This document shows positions 8,345 through 16,684 of a stretch of DNA of 64,000 nucleotides, in pieces. The notes under the pieces are model-generated. The model was not told where the DNA came from. It worked only from the letters and a program-made list of their open reading frames with translations, and made no database searches. Origin of the DNA: CAVQCJ01 sp963711005 (lineage in GTDB: Bacteria; Actinomycetota; Actinomycetes; Prado026); NCBI GenBank assembly GCA_963711005.1, contig CAVQCJ010000002.1, forward strand, positions 310,001 through 374,000, written 5' to 3'. The position numbers and the translations under genes were made by a program. Within the stretch, counting starts at the first letter, position 1, and each line of letters starts with the position of its first letter.

Positions 8345-9061
8345 TCAGCCTCCCAGCTTGGTGGGGTCCACGACGTCGCTCGGTCCCGGGGCCACGATCG
8401 TCGCCGGGACGTTCCACTCCGAGAACGTGGGCGGGTCCGACGTGGGGTCCTTCGGCTGGATCTGCACCGGGTACGGCGGGCCGGTCAGCGCCACGTACAA
8501 CGTCTGCCCACCGGAGTCGTGGACCCCGACGACCGACTGGCCGGCGACGGTGGACTCGCCGGACTTGGACAACGTCCCGGTCGGGGCGAGGACCGTGTCC
8601 ACCAGCCGCCCGACGTCGGTGAACTGGTCCAGCCCCGAGGTGTCCATGCCCTTGGTCGAACCGGCGACCACCCACTTGCCGGCCAGCACGTCGCCGCTCC
8701 CCACCCCGGATGCGTTGTCCCAGAACGCCTTGTCGCCCTTGATGTACGTCGTCCCGCCCACGGCAAGCAGCTGCGCGGTGAGACCTCCCTGGGTGACCGA
8801 GCCGGTCGCGGTGTCCTTGCCGACCGTGAGGTCCAGCGTCGTGCCGTCCTGGGTCCCGGTCACGTGCACCCACGACGCCGACTTCGCCGCCGCCTTGGAC
8901 CGGTCGAGGATCTGCTGCGCGGTCAGGTCCTGCACGCCGTTCGCGCCCGTGCTGGACGCCGACGGCGAACCGCCGGGCCCGCCCGTGCAGGCCGCCAGCA
9001 CCGGTCCGGCCAGCAGCAGCAGGGCGGCCAGGACGGCTCCGCGGGAGCGGTGGGAACGCAC
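8345..9061 (-). CDS. LppX/LprAFG-family lipoprotein
   Basis: This 238-residue exported lipoprotein has a basic start (RSHRSRG), a hydrophobic core and a lipobox LAAC at about residues 21-24, giving a lipid-anchored Cys followed by a Gly/Pro/Ser-rich linker. The mature part matches the LppX_LprAFG pattern (QQILDRSKAAAKSASWVHVTG, then TTYIKGDKAFW). Relatives in mycobacteria bind triacylglycerides or glycolipids in a hydrophobic cavity and move them across the cell wall; the ligand here is unknown. The GTG at 9061 has a GGGGGAG ribosome-binding site 5 nt upstream. It is divergent from the MgtE_N/CBS gene. Confidence 0.88.
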   Translation of the reverse strand: MRSHRSRGAVLAALLLLAGPVLAACTGGPGGSPSASSTGANGVQDLTAQQILDRSKAAAKSASWVHVTGTQDGTTLDLTVGKDTATGSVTQGGLTAQLLAVGGTTYIKGDKAFWDNASGVGSGDVLAGKWVVAGSTKGMDTSGLDQFTDVGRLVDTVLAPTGTLSKSGESTVAGQSVVGVHDSGGQTLYVALTGPPYPVQIQPKDPTSDPPTFSEWNVPATIVAPGPSDVVDPTKLGG

Positions 9062-9166
9062 GGGGACTCCCCCACTGGGCCGGGACCGGGCCAGGCCGGC
9101 CGCGGCAACCCGAACGGTACCTGGCCGGACATCGCGTCGCGGTCGGGCTCGCAGCGTGCGCGCCGG

Positions 9167-9172
9167 TAGCCT
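9167..9172 (+). promoter_or_regulatory. Probable -10 box (TAGCCT), leaderless
   Basis: TAGCCT is followed by CGCCCC and then the GTG at 9179. It would drive the MgtE_N/CBS-DUF1003 pair as a leaderless transcript. Confidence 0.5.
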
Positions 9173-9178
9173 CGCCCC

Positions 9179-10423
9179 GTGAGCGCAACGCCGGATCGCG
9201 TCTTCATCGCGCGCCTGGCCTCGGTCGCTGTCTTCGACCCCAACGGCGACCAGGTCGGGCGGATCCGCGATGTAGTCGTGGCCGTGCGTGCCGGCCGCGA
9301 CCTGCCGCGCGTGCTCGGGCTCGTCGTCGAGGTGCCGATGCGGCGCCGGATCTTCCTGCCCATCACACGGGTGACCGCCCTGGACGCGCGGCAGGTCCTG
9401 ACCACCGGCGTGATCAACATGCGCCGGTTCGAGCAGCGTCAGAACGAGACCCTCGTACTCGCCGAGATCCTCGACCGCAAGGTGACCCTGGTCACCAGCG
9501 GCGAGGAGGTCACCGTCGTCGACGCCGGCATGGAGCAGGACCGGACCCGCGACTGGGAGATCACCGAGCTCTTCGTCCGCAAGGGCGGCAGCGGCTTCCG
9601 GCGCCGCGGCGAGACGCTGATCGTCGACTGGACCGAGGTCACCGGGCTCACCCAGCCCGAGACCAACCAGGGCACGGCCGCCCTGCTCGCCACGTACGAG
9701 AAGATGCGCCCCGCCGACCTCGCCGGTGCCCTGCACGACCTGTCGCCGAAGCGCCGGGCCGAGGTCGCCGCCGCCCTCGACGACGAGAAGCTGGCCGACG
9801 TCCTCGAGGAGCTCCCCGAGGACGACCAGATCGAGATCCTCGGGCAGCTCAAGCGGGAGCGCGCTGCCGACGTCCTGGAGGCGATGGCACCGGACGACGC
9901 GGCCGACCTGCTCGGCGAGCTGCCGCCCGACCAGGCCGAGCACCTGCTCGCGCTGATGGAGCCGGACGAGGCCGAGGACGTGCGCCGGCTGCTGTCCTAC
10001 GACGAGTACACGGCCGGCGGCATGATGACCACCGAGCCGGTGGTCCTGCCGCCGCACGCCACCGTCGCCGAGGCGCTCGCCCGGGTCCGCAACGCCGAGC
10101 TCACGCCGGCGCTGGCCTCGCAGGTCTACGTGTGCCGCCCGCCGCTGGACACCCCGACCGGCCGGTTCGTCGGCATCGCGTACACCCAGCGGCTGCTCCG
10201 CGAGCCGCCGTCCGCGCTCGTGTCCGGGGTCTGCGACACCGACCTCGAACCGGTCGCGCCCACGGCGACGCTGCCCGAGGTCACCCGGTACCTGGCCACG
10301 TACAACCTGGTCGCGCTGCCCGTCGTGGACGAGAACGACCACCTGCTCGGCGCGGTCACCGTCGACGACGTGCTCGACCACCTGCTCCCGGACGACTGGC
10401 GGGACGCCGACGATGGCCGCTGA
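9179..10423 (+). CDS. MgtE intracellular N-domain plus CBS-pair protein (no membrane domain), with PRC-barrel-like N-terminus
   Basis: This 414-residue soluble protein starts with a PRC-barrel-like segment (VFDPNGDQVGRIRDVVVAV) and a second barrel half at about 90-150. An MgtE_N helical-repeat domain follows (DLAGALHDLSPKRRAEVAAAL, LEELPEDDQIEIL, AAD-rich repeats, about residues 180-275), then a pair of CBS domains (GGMMTTEPVVLPPHATVAEA and YNLVALPVVDENDHLLGAVT). The transmembrane channel of true MgtE is absent, so it cannot itself carry Mg2+; a sensory or regulatory role is inferred. Such proteins commonly sit beside DUF1003 in actinobacteria. It overlaps the DUF1003 gene by 11 bp. GTG 9179 is backed by the -10 box at 9167. 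Confidence 0.9.
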   Translation: MSATPDRVFIARLASVAVFDPNGDQVGRIRDVVVAVRAGRDLPRVLGLVVEVPMRRRIFLPITRVTALDARQVLTTGVINMRRFEQRQNETLVLAEILDRKVTLVTSGEEVTVVDAGMEQDRTRDWEITELFVRKGGSGFRRRGETLIVDWTEVTGLTQPETNQGTAALLATYEKMRPADLAGALHDLSPKRRAEVAAALDDEKLADVLEELPEDDQIEILGQLKRERAADVLEAMAPDDAADLLGELPPDQAEHLLALMEPDEAEDVRRLLSYDEYTAGGMMTTEPVVLPPHATVAEALARVRNAELTPALASQVYVCRPPLDTPTGRFVGIAYTQRLLREPPSALVSGVCDTDLEPVAPTATLPEVTRYLATYNLVALPVVDENDHLLGAVTVDDVLDHLLPDDWRDADDGR

Positions 10424-10997
10424 GGAGACCCGTCGCGAGGCGCGACGGCGCTCGCGCCACCCCGGGCTGGACCAGCCGTACGTGCCGCGGCGCGGCGTCT
10501 CGGTGCGGCCCGACTGGGACCCGGACCGGTTCGGCCGCTACTCCGAGCGGATCGCGCGCTTCATCGGCAGCTGGAAGTTCATCGCCTACATGACGGCGTT
10601 CATCTTCGTCTGGTTCGGCTGGAACACGCTCGGGCCGCACAGCCTGCGGTTCGACCCGTACGCCTTCCTGTTCATGACGCTGCTGCTGTCCCTGCAGGCT
10701 TCGTACGCCGCACCGCTCATCCTGCTCGCACAGAACCGGCAGGCCGACCGCGACCGCGTGCAGTACGAGCAGGACCGTGGCCGGGACGAGCGGTCCGTGG
10801 CCGACACCGAGTACCTCGTGCGTGAGGTGGCCGAGCTGCGGATCGCTCTCGGCGAGGTCGCCACCCGCGACTTCGTGCGCTCCGAGCTCCGCGACCTGCT
10901 CGAAGAGCTCGCCGCGCAGCTCGAGGGGGCCGGGTCGGCCGAGGAGAGTCTGGGCGCCTCGACCGGCCCTTCGGTCGAGCCCGCCGGCGACACGTAG
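10413..10997 (+). CDS. DUF1003 membrane protein
   Basis: This 194-residue protein has the DUF1003 core: a basic N-terminus, FGRYSERIARFIGSWKFIAY, and two adjacent transmembrane helices (about residues 50-70 and 80-105, including LLLSLQASYAAPLILLAQNR). A long charged helix (QADRDRVQYEQDRGRDERS) and an amphipathic C-terminal coiled-coil region (EVAELRIALGEVATRDFVRS) follow. The family function is unknown. The ATG at 10413 lies inside the end of the MgtE_N/CBS gene (11-bp overlap), implying coupled translation and probably a shared function at the membrane. Its TAG stop is reused as part of the -10 box of the Mrp gene. Confidence 0.9.
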   Translation: MAAEETRREARRRSRHPGLDQPYVPRRGVSVRPDWDPDRFGRYSERIARFIGSWKFIAYMTAFIFVWFGWNTLGPHSLRFDPYAFLFMTLLLSLQASYAAPLILLAQNRQADRDRVQYEQDRGRDERSVADTEYLVREVAELRIALGEVATRDFVRSELRDLLEELAAQLEGAGSAEESLGASTGPSVEPAGDT

Positions 10998-11000
10998 CAT
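10995..11000 (+). promoter_or_regulatory. Probable -10 box (TAGCAT) of leaderless mrp
   Basis: TAGCAT is followed by CGGGGC and the ATG at 11007. The first three bases are the stop codon of the DUF1003 gene. Confidence 0.5.
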
Positions 11001-11006
11001 CGGGGC

Positions 11007-12137
11007 ATGGCCCCCGCACCGACCGAAGACCTCGTGATGGCCGCGCTGGCGACGGTCGACGACCCGGAGATCCGCCGCCCGATCACCGAGCTGGACATGG
11101 TCCGGTCGGTCGTGGTCGGTGCGGACGGGGCTGTCGCCGTGGAGGTCCTGCTGACCGTCTCCGGCTGCCCGATGCGCGACGAGATCACCCGGCGCGTCAC
11201 CGCCGCCGTGTCCCAGGTGCCCGGAGTGACCGCGGTCGCGGTCGAGCTCGGCGTGATGACCGAGGACCAGCGCAAGACGATGACCTCGCGGCTGCGCGGG
11301 GGTCAGACCGACAAAGAGGTGCCGTTCGCCAAGCCAGGGTCGCTCACCAAGGTCTTCGCGGTGGCGTCCGGCAAGGGCGGGGTCGGCAAGTCGTCCGTCA
11401 CGGTCAACCTCGCGGCGGCGATGGCAGCCGGCGGCCTGTCCGTCGGCGTGGTCGACGCCGACATCTACGGCCACTCGATCCCGCGCATGCTCGGTGTCGA
11501 GGGCCGGCCGACGCAGGTCGACGAGATGATCATGCCGCCGTCCGCGCACGGTGTCCGGGTCATCTCCATCGGCATGTTCACCCCCGGCAACACCCCGGTC
11601 GTCTGGCGCGGCCCGATGCTGCACCGCGCGCTCCAGCAGTTCCTGTCCGACGTGTACTGGGGCGACCTCGACGTCTTGCTCATCGACCTGCCGCCCGGTA
11701 CCGGCGACGTCGCGATCTCCGTCGCCCAGCTCGTCCCCAACGGCGAGATCCTCGTCGTCACGACGCCGCAGCTGGCCGCCGCCGAGGTCGCCGAGCGGGC
11801 CGGGACCATCGCCCTGCAGACGCACCAGCGCATCGCCGGGGTCGTCGAGAACATGTCGTGGCTCGACCTTCCCGACGGGTCGCGGATCGAGCCGTTCGGC
11901 TCCGGCGGTGGTGCCGTCGTCGCCGAGGCCCTCACCCGGGCGATCGGCGCACCCGTCCCGCTGCTCGGTCAGGTGCCCATGGACACCGCGCTGCGCGAGG
12001 GGAGCGACGAAGGCGTCCCGCTCGTGCTGTCGGCGCCGGACAGCCCCGCCGCGAAGGTGCTGCGCACGGTCGCCGACCAGCTCGCCGGGAAGCCGCGCGG
12101 CCTCGCCGGCATGTCCCTGTCCCTGACCCCCCGCTGA
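11007..12137 (+). CDS. mrp: Mrp/ApbC-family Fe-S cluster carrier ATPase
   Basis: This 376-residue protein has an N-terminal MIP18/DUF59 domain (about 1-90: DDPEIRRPITELDMV and the Cys-containing VSGCPMRDEI) fused to an Mrp/NBP35 P-loop ATPase. The deviant Walker A is ASGKGGVGKSSVTVN, followed by VDADIYGHSIPRMLG and LLIDLPPGTGDVAIS. The conserved CxxC of some Mrp proteins is not seen; only VENMSWL stands at that position, as in many actinobacterial copies. The family binds and transfers Fe-S clusters. It follows the MgtE_N/CBS-DUF1003 pair but has its own leaderless promoter, and a methyltransferase gene starts 4 bp downstream. Confidence 0.93.
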   Translation: MAPAPTEDLVMAALATVDDPEIRRPITELDMVRSVVVGADGAVAVEVLLTVSGCPMRDEITRRVTAAVSQVPGVTAVAVELGVMTEDQRKTMTSRLRGGQTDKEVPFAKPGSLTKVFAVASGKGGVGKSSVTVNLAAAMAAGGLSVGVVDADIYGHSIPRMLGVEGRPTQVDEMIMPPSAHGVRVISIGMFTPGNTPVVWRGPMLHRALQQFLSDVYWGDLDVLLIDLPPGTGDVAISVAQLVPNGEILVVTTPQLAAAEVAERAGTIALQTHQRIAGVVENMSWLDLPDGSRIEPFGSGGGAVVAEALTRAIGAPVPLLGQVPMDTALREGSDEGVPLVLSAPDSPAAKVLRTVADQLAGKPRGLAGMSLSLTPR

Positions 12138-12141
12138 GCGC

Positions 12142-12777
12142 GTGTCGGACGACCCGGAACCAGTCGACATCGTCAGGAGTGGCTACGACGCCGCTTCGTA
12201 CCTCTACCGCGCCGACGCCGACTTCCCCGATGAGTACCGATCCTGGGTCGCGGCTCTGCTCGAGAGACTCTCGGCCGGAAGCCGAGTCCTCGACCTCGGC
12301 TGCGGGTGCGGCATCCCGGTGGCGCGGATGGTCTCCGAGGCCGGGCACCAGGTGACAGGCGTGGACCTCAGCGACGCTCAGATCGAGCGGGCCCGACACC
12401 TCGTGCCCGCTGCCACCTTCATCCGAGCGGAGATGACCGCGCTGGACCTGCCCGCAGGATCGTTCGATGCGGTCGTCTGTCTCTACTCGATCATCCACGT
12501 ACCCGTCGAGCGGCAGCTCGGGCTGCTGACGAGAGTCGGCACTTGGCTCGTGCCGGGCGGAACGCTCGTGCTCACCGCGGGCTGGGAGGCGTGGACCGGG
12601 TCCGAGGAGTGTTGGCTGGGTGGTTCGGCGTCGATGTGGTGGAGTCACGCGGACGTGGACACCTACCGCGCCTGGCTCGCGCAGGCCGGTCTGCACGTCC
12701 AGACGCTGGACCACGTACCAGAAGGTGACAGCGGGCACAGTCTCTTCTGGGCCGTCAAGCCCCGCCAGGGGAACTGA
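12142..12777 (+). CDS. Class I SAM-dependent methyltransferase
   Basis: This 211-residue protein contains motif I of class I methyltransferases (VLDLGCGCGIPVARMV, about residues 48-63), an acidic motif II (VTGVDLSDAQIERAR) and a post-motif region (FDAVVCLYSIIHVPVERQL) typical of the Methyltransf_11/25 group. The substrate cannot be predicted. The GTG start at 12142 lies 4 bp after the mrp stop, so it is likely in the same transcript. Codon usage is somewhat less extreme than in its neighbours, and the first 60 codons include several TAC/TCG/AGG choices. It is convergent with the exported protein gene at 12830. Confidence 0.85.
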   Translation: MSDDPEPVDIVRSGYDAASYLYRADADFPDEYRSWVAALLERLSAGSRVLDLGCGCGIPVARMVSEAGHQVTGVDLSDAQIERARHLVPAATFIRAEMTALDLPAGSFDAVVCLYSIIHVPVERQLGLLTRVGTWLVPGGTLVLTAGWEAWTGSEECWLGGSASMWWSHADVDTYRAWLAQAGLHVQTLDHVPEGDSGHSLFWAVKPRQGN

Positions 12778-12829
12778 CTCACCACGGGTCGAACACCCTG
12801 CTCACGACCCATGCGGGCTTGCCGGGCTG

Positions 12830-14521
12830 TCAGCCGAGGCTCACCTTGATGACGCTGGTGCCCCAGTTTCGTTCGCCCGTGGTCGTCTGGCTCGACTTCG
12901 GCGGCATGTACTCGGTCGCGAGCCAGGCCGCGTCCGAGGTCCAGTCGGGCACCGCGAACGAGTAGTCGCCCCATCGGGTGGCGTTCTTGTCGTACGGACC
13001 CGAACCGGCCGCGGCGACGACCGGCGCGGAGAAGTTCGCACCGCCCGCGGCCAGCACCGAGAAGCCGGCACTCGGGTACCGGCTGGGGCCGGTGAGAGTG
13101 AACACCATCGCGGCGTTGCCGGCGGCGTCCGGCTGGATCGCCGGGTACAGGACATTCTGCCCGCGCACGGCGACGTAGCCCTGCCGGACGATCGTCGCGC
13201 CCGTGATCCTGTTCCCGGTCAGCTTCGGCTGCACCTGGAACCACGCGGCACCGGCGCGGTCGGCGGTGTCGCCCGACGGACGCAGCGCGGTCCCGAGCTC
13301 CCCCCACAGCGTGCCGTTGACGAACGACGCCTGCTGCATCCGGTCGTCGCCGGAGTCGATCAGGCTCGACGAGCCGCGCTGCTGGGATGCGGCTGGGATC
13401 GCGTACGCCTCAGAGGAGATCACGACCTTGCTCAACGTCGGCGACCCGCCGGTGGCGACCTTGTCACGGTTCGTCATGGCCCAGACGCCGATGCGGTTGT
13501 CCCCGTTGCCGTCGGCGTCGAGCTGGCTGAGGAAGTACTCCGCCGGAGGCGTACCGATGGACAGCGCCGGCTGAGGTGCCCCGGCCAACGCGCCGCCCAG
13601 GTGCAGGTTGCCGAACCGCACGAAGTGCGCGTTCGTCGCGCCCGCGACCAGGTCGGCCTTCGAGATCGCGTAGATCTGGCCGCCGTGGAACTGCGGACCG
13701 TTGATGGAGAACTCGTCGGTCGTCACGTAGAGGTTGGTCTGGTCGATGCCCAACCGCGGCTGGTCGCCGAAGCAGGGGCAGCCGGACAGGTTCGGCTCAC
13801 CGTCGCGTCCATCAAACGTCGCGTCGATCTGGTACTCGTTCCAGAGTCCGGTCGGCGACGTGTTCGGGTTCACGGCGATGTCGATTCGGCCCTCGGTGAA
13901 CGTGTCGTTCAGGAACAGGATGACGGCGAACCAGGTGTGCGTGGTCGGGTCGTACCAGCAACGTGGGTCGCTCGTGAACTCCTTGCCACCCTCGTTGAAC
14001 AGCTCGTTGACGTTGAACGCCCCGCGGAGAGTCTTCCCGCTGGTGTTGAAGATGCGGTAAGCGGAGTTGACCGGCTCCAGGACGAAGCCGGCACCGGCGC
14101 ACAGTCCCTGGTCCGGTGGCTCGAACTTCGCGTCGAAGTTGGTGAACTGGCTGTCCTTGCTGCTCGTGCCGTCGAAGCTGCGCAGCAGGTGGGCGGCGGT
14201 GCCGTTCGCGGTGTCAGGCGAAGCGCCGGCCGCGGCCGGGGCAGCGATCCGGGCGGCCACTGCCGAGGTGGCGCGCGGCAGCAGCCTCGCGCCGTGCGGA
14301 CGCGAGGAGACGGTCGCCGAGGACGAAGCGGCCGCGGTTGCGCTACGCAGGACCTTCGCGGCCAGCCCGGGCTGGCCGGTCTGCGAGCCGCCCGTGGCAG
14401 ACCCGGCGCTCGACGTCGAGGCGGTCGGACTCGCCAGGGCGGGCAGGCTGCTCGCTGCGACGAGCAGGCCGCCTCCAGCGGCAGCGACGACGAGGATCCT
14501 GCGGACGCGGTGGTTCTTCAT
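12830..14521 (-). CDS. Large exported protein of unknown function
   Basis: This 563-residue protein has a classical signal peptide: basic MKNHRVRR, hydrophobic ILVVAAAGGGLLVAASSLPALA, cleavage near residue 31. A Thr/Ser/Ala-rich stretch to about residue 115 looks like a disordered linker. The mature domain contains aspartate-rich turns (LDADGNGDNRIGVWAMTNRD), several Trp, and blade-like beta repeats (DPRCWYDPTTHTWFAVILF, DQPRLGIDQTNLYVTTDEF), suggesting a beta-propeller. No catalytic motif was recognised. The ATG at 14521 has a GAGGGG ribosome-binding site 5 nt upstream. It faces the methyltransferase gene and lies next to a decayed DUF222 gene. Confidence 0.82.
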   Translation of the reverse strand: MKNHRVRRILVVAAAGGGLLVAASSLPALASPTASTSSAGSATGGSQTGQPGLAAKVLRSATAAASSSATVSSRPHGARLLPRATSAVAARIAAPAAAGASPDTANGTAAHLLRSFDGTSSKDSQFTNFDAKFEPPDQGLCAGAGFVLEPVNSAYRIFNTSGKTLRGAFNVNELFNEGGKEFTSDPRCWYDPTTHTWFAVILFLNDTFTEGRIDIAVNPNTSPTGLWNEYQIDATFDGRDGEPNLSGCPCFGDQPRLGIDQTNLYVTTDEFSINGPQFHGGQIYAISKADLVAGATNAHFVRFGNLHLGGALAGAPQPALSIGTPPAEYFLSQLDADGNGDNRIGVWAMTNRDKVATGGSPTLSKVVISSEAYAIPAASQQRGSSSLIDSGDDRMQQASFVNGTLWGELGTALRPSGDTADRAGAAWFQVQPKLTGNRITGATIVRQGYVAVRGQNVLYPAIQPDAAGNAAMVFTLTGPSRYPSAGFSVLAAGGANFSAPVVAAAGSGPYDKNATRWGDYSFAVPDWTSDAAWLATEYMPPKSSQTTTGERNWGTSVIKVSLG

Positions 14522-14650
14522 GGGTACCCCTCGGGCCGTGAAGAGGCGCCGGACCCCGGCGTCCTTCGCGGAGTATGTCTCGCGATCCCCTGGACGAACA
14601 GGGGGATGACGGAGACGGCTCGCGCCGCAACCCCGAGTAGCCGAAGCACG

Positions 14651-15122
14651 TTAAGTCAGGGGCCAGGGCGCGGAGGCGGCGTCGACCAGGGCGCGCAGCT
14701 GGGCGCCCAGGGCTGGGTCCAGCCAGAACATCCCGTCCACCGTGCCGTCGTGGCGGGTCCGCAGGTCCAGGAAGTACCCCGGCTCCGGGGTGTCGGTGTC
14801 CTGGGGCCTAGGCCCGTCGGGGTCCGGGGCGGTGTTAGGGCTTGGGCCAGGGGGTCAGCCGGGTCGCGGTGAACCGGCCCGCCTCCGCCAGCGCCGCCGC
14901 GGTCCGCGGATGCTCGTCCAACGCCCGGGCCAGGTGGACCTGGCGGCGAGCCGGCCCGTGGTTCCACCGCAGCCGGGCCTTGAGCCACGCCTGGGTGGTG
15001 GGTGCGCCGGCGTCGGGGGCCAGGCCCCGGGTGGTGGCGATCAGGTCCGAGTCCCCGAGCGAGACCAGGGGCTGGTCGGCGGGCTCGCGCAGACCTGCGC
15101 GGATACCCGGGCTGATCGGCAT
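14651..15122 (-). pseudogene. Decayed DUF222/13E12-repeat (HNH endonuclease-type) gene
   Basis: From an ATG at 15122 the first 95 codons read as the N-terminal part of a DUF222 (REP13E12-type) protein: ADQPLVSLGDSDLIATTRGL, then ARRQVHLARALDEHPRTAAA. The frame stops at about 14835. A second piece in another frame (about 14651-14795) reads PGYFLDLRTRHDGTVDGMFW and LDPALGAQLRALVDAAS, which belongs much further along in this family. The intervening part is deleted, the frame is broken, and the HNH catalytic end is missing. DUF222-HNH genes are abundant repeated elements in actinobacteria. This copy is clearly dead and separates two genes for exported proteins. Confidence 0.75.
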
Positions 15123-15163
15123 GACCAGAATCTCACCCGACCGAACCGACGCCGAACCGCCGA

Positions 15164-15186
15164 AAGTTGTTTACCCACAACAACTT
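15164..15186. repeat. AT-rich inverted repeat upstream of the DUF222 remnant
   Basis: AAGTTGTT-TACCCAC-AACAACTT is a perfect 8-bp dyad in an unusually AT-rich patch, 42 bp before the pseudogene start. It may be its old operator or promoter. Apart from this and the pseudogene, nothing was recognised in 14522-15263. Confidence 0.4.
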
Positions 15187-15263
15187 CTCGGCATTCGGGT
15201 GTTGTGCCGACGCACCAGCTGCCGACGTTCGCGGATCGCGACGACCGAACAAGGCCGCCGCGG

Positions 15264-16124
15264 TCACGGCATCGTCACGCGCCAGACCTTCGAGCTCGTG
15301 CCTTCTTCGCCGGTGTACACGGTCCCCGCGGTGTATCCGGGCGTGATCGACTCGCCCGGCTGCGGCATCCCGAACACGACCGGCGTCGCGCCGAGCTTCG
15401 CGTACAGGTACGCCCGCTCGTAGCCGCGCAGCACGAACCGGGTCCCGTCGATGAAAGCGCCGTCGCTCAACGTCACCGGCGCGGTGCCAACCTTGACCAG
15501 CACGTTGGTTGCCGTCGTCGACAGGTTCGCCGGCGCCTCGTATATGACGCCACCCGCGGTGTCCTTGGTGACGATGTAGATCCGCAACGTCGAGGGGTTC
15601 ACCATCAGCGTCTCGGCGTTGTGCGGACCGTCCGGGTAGCGAAACGTCCACGTCGTCGCGTCGAGCGAGCCGTTCTTCAACGTGGTCGGCTCGACCACTC
15701 GGTGCACGGCGATGGTGGGTCGCTTCTTGCCGTTGTCGCCGATGTCGCCGAGGTATACCCAGTGGTTGGCGCCCGACGACGCGCTCGCCATGCCCTCCCA
15801 GTCCTTGGCGGACGCGTTGTTGATGGTGTACGTCGCGGCCGTGGACCCGTTCGCGGCGATGGCATACAGCACCGGCCCGCCGCCGCTGTCGTTGGAGGTC
15901 CAGAGCACGCCCTTGCCGTACGCGCTGCGCGCCAGCGAGCTGGACTCGACGATGCGCTGGTCGGAGAGAACCCGGTCGACGACTGCAGGAGCCGGTGCGG
16001 CGGACGCGGCACCGCTCACGTACGGGTTGAGGATGAGGACCGCGGCGAGCCCGAGAAGCGTCAGGGACGCCGCCCGGACCGACCGCCGACGGGCGACCGG
16101 GACGGTCTTCGTTCCTGCATGCAT
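15264..16124 (-). CDS. Exported beta-propeller-like protein of unknown function
   Basis: This 286-residue protein has an N-terminal signal peptide with twin arginines (VARRRSVRAASLTLLGLAAV) and an Ala-rich cleavage region near residue 45. The mature domain reads like a short propeller: VLWTSNDSGGGPVLYAIAAN, KDWEGMASASSG, WVYLGDIGDNGKKR, HNAETLMVNPSTLRIYIVT. The paired WEGM/YLGDIGDN motifs occur in exported actinobacterial proteins annotated only as hypothetical. The ATG at 16124 was chosen over an upstream in-frame ATG at 16154 because it begins directly before the basic region and has AAAGGG about 9 nt upstream. It lies downstream of tatB on the same strand, beyond a strong hairpin. Confidence 0.82.
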   Translation of the reverse strand: MHAGTKTVPVARRRSVRAASLTLLGLAAVLILNPYVSGAASAAPAPAVVDRVLSDQRIVESSSLARSAYGKGVLWTSNDSGGGPVLYAIAANGSTAATYTINNASAKDWEGMASASSGANHWVYLGDIGDNGKKRPTIAVHRVVEPTTLKNGSLDATTWTFRYPDGPHNAETLMVNPSTLRIYIVTKDTAGGVIYEAPANLSTTATNVLVKVGTAPVTLSDGAFIDGTRFVLRGYERAYLYAKLGATPVVFGMPQPGESITPGYTAGTVYTGEEGTSSKVWRVTMP

Positions 16125-16180
16125 GGGAGTAGTCCCTTTCGTGGGCCCCCCCACGGTTCCCCGGCACGGTACGTGGCGGC

Positions 16181-16203
16181 CGCGCCGGAGTCGAACCGGC
16201 GCG
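16181..16203. terminator. Hairpin terminator after tatB
   Basis: CGCGCCGG-AGTCGAA-CCGGCGCG is a perfect 8-bp stem with a 7-nt loop, 20 bp beyond the tatB stop and before the next gene on that strand. It probably ends the sigE-tatB operon. Its loop looks like a tRNA T-loop, but no tRNA is present. Confidence 0.5.
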
Positions 16204-16223
16204 CGTGTCGTGCCGGCGATCGC

Positions 16224-16595
16224 TCAGGTCGCGTCGGAGTCGTACGCGGTGGGCGGGGCCGGCTCTGCGGACGCGGCCTTGCCGGGGTCGGCATTGCCCG
16301 GGGCCGGCTTGGGAGCGTCGTCGTCGATGAGGGCGCTGGTGATCAGCGACCGGGGGTCGAGCTTGCGCAGCTGGTTGAGCTGGTTGAAGTCCTTCAGGTC
16401 CTTGAGCACGTCGAGGTCGCCGATCTCCGGACCGATCGCCTCGGTGAGCTGCTCGCGCGCGCCGGTGGCCATGGAGCGCAGCTGGCGGAGCGCCCGGACC
16501 GCCTGGGCGGTGACCTGCGGCAGCCGGTCGGGACCGAAGACGAACAGGGCGGCGATGATCAGCACCCCGAACTCGCCCATCCCGATGTCGAACAC
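16224..16595 (-). CDS. tatB: Sec-independent protein translocase subunit TatB
   Basis: This 123-residue protein has an N-terminal transmembrane helix followed by an amphipathic helix. The signature MFDIGMGEFGVLIIAALFVF runs into GPDRLPQ, the conserved Gly-Pro hinge of Tat proteins. The long charged helix (about 25-70, ALRQLRSMATGAREQLTEAI) and acidic Pro/Ala tail fit TatB rather than the shorter TatA. It acts with TatA and TatC in export of folded proteins. It starts at GTG 16595, 89 bp downstream of htrA, and is the last gene of the sigE operon, the same order as sigE-rseA-htrA-tatB in mycobacteria. Confidence 0.92.
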   Translation of the reverse strand: MFDIGMGEFGVLIIAALFVFGPDRLPQVTAQAVRALRQLRSMATGAREQLTEAIGPEIGDLDVLKDLKDFNQLNQLRKLDPRSLITSALIDDDAPKPAPGNADPGKAASAEPAPPTAYDSDAT

Positions 16596-16684
16596 GGTGC
16601 TCCCGCCTCGTACGTCGCCTGCGTCGTCGTCGGTCGTCGTGCGTGCGCCTCCCCGAAGGGTAGACGGCCCGTGGACCTCCCGGC

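Noticed and set aside
16177..16203. tRNA 3'-end-like sequence (T-arm GCCGG-TTCGACT-CCGGC followed by CCA on the minus strand), possible tRNA gene or att site
   Set aside because: The acceptor strand is one base short, there is no matching 5' half, and the stem extends to 8 bp, as in a simple terminator hairpin after tatB.
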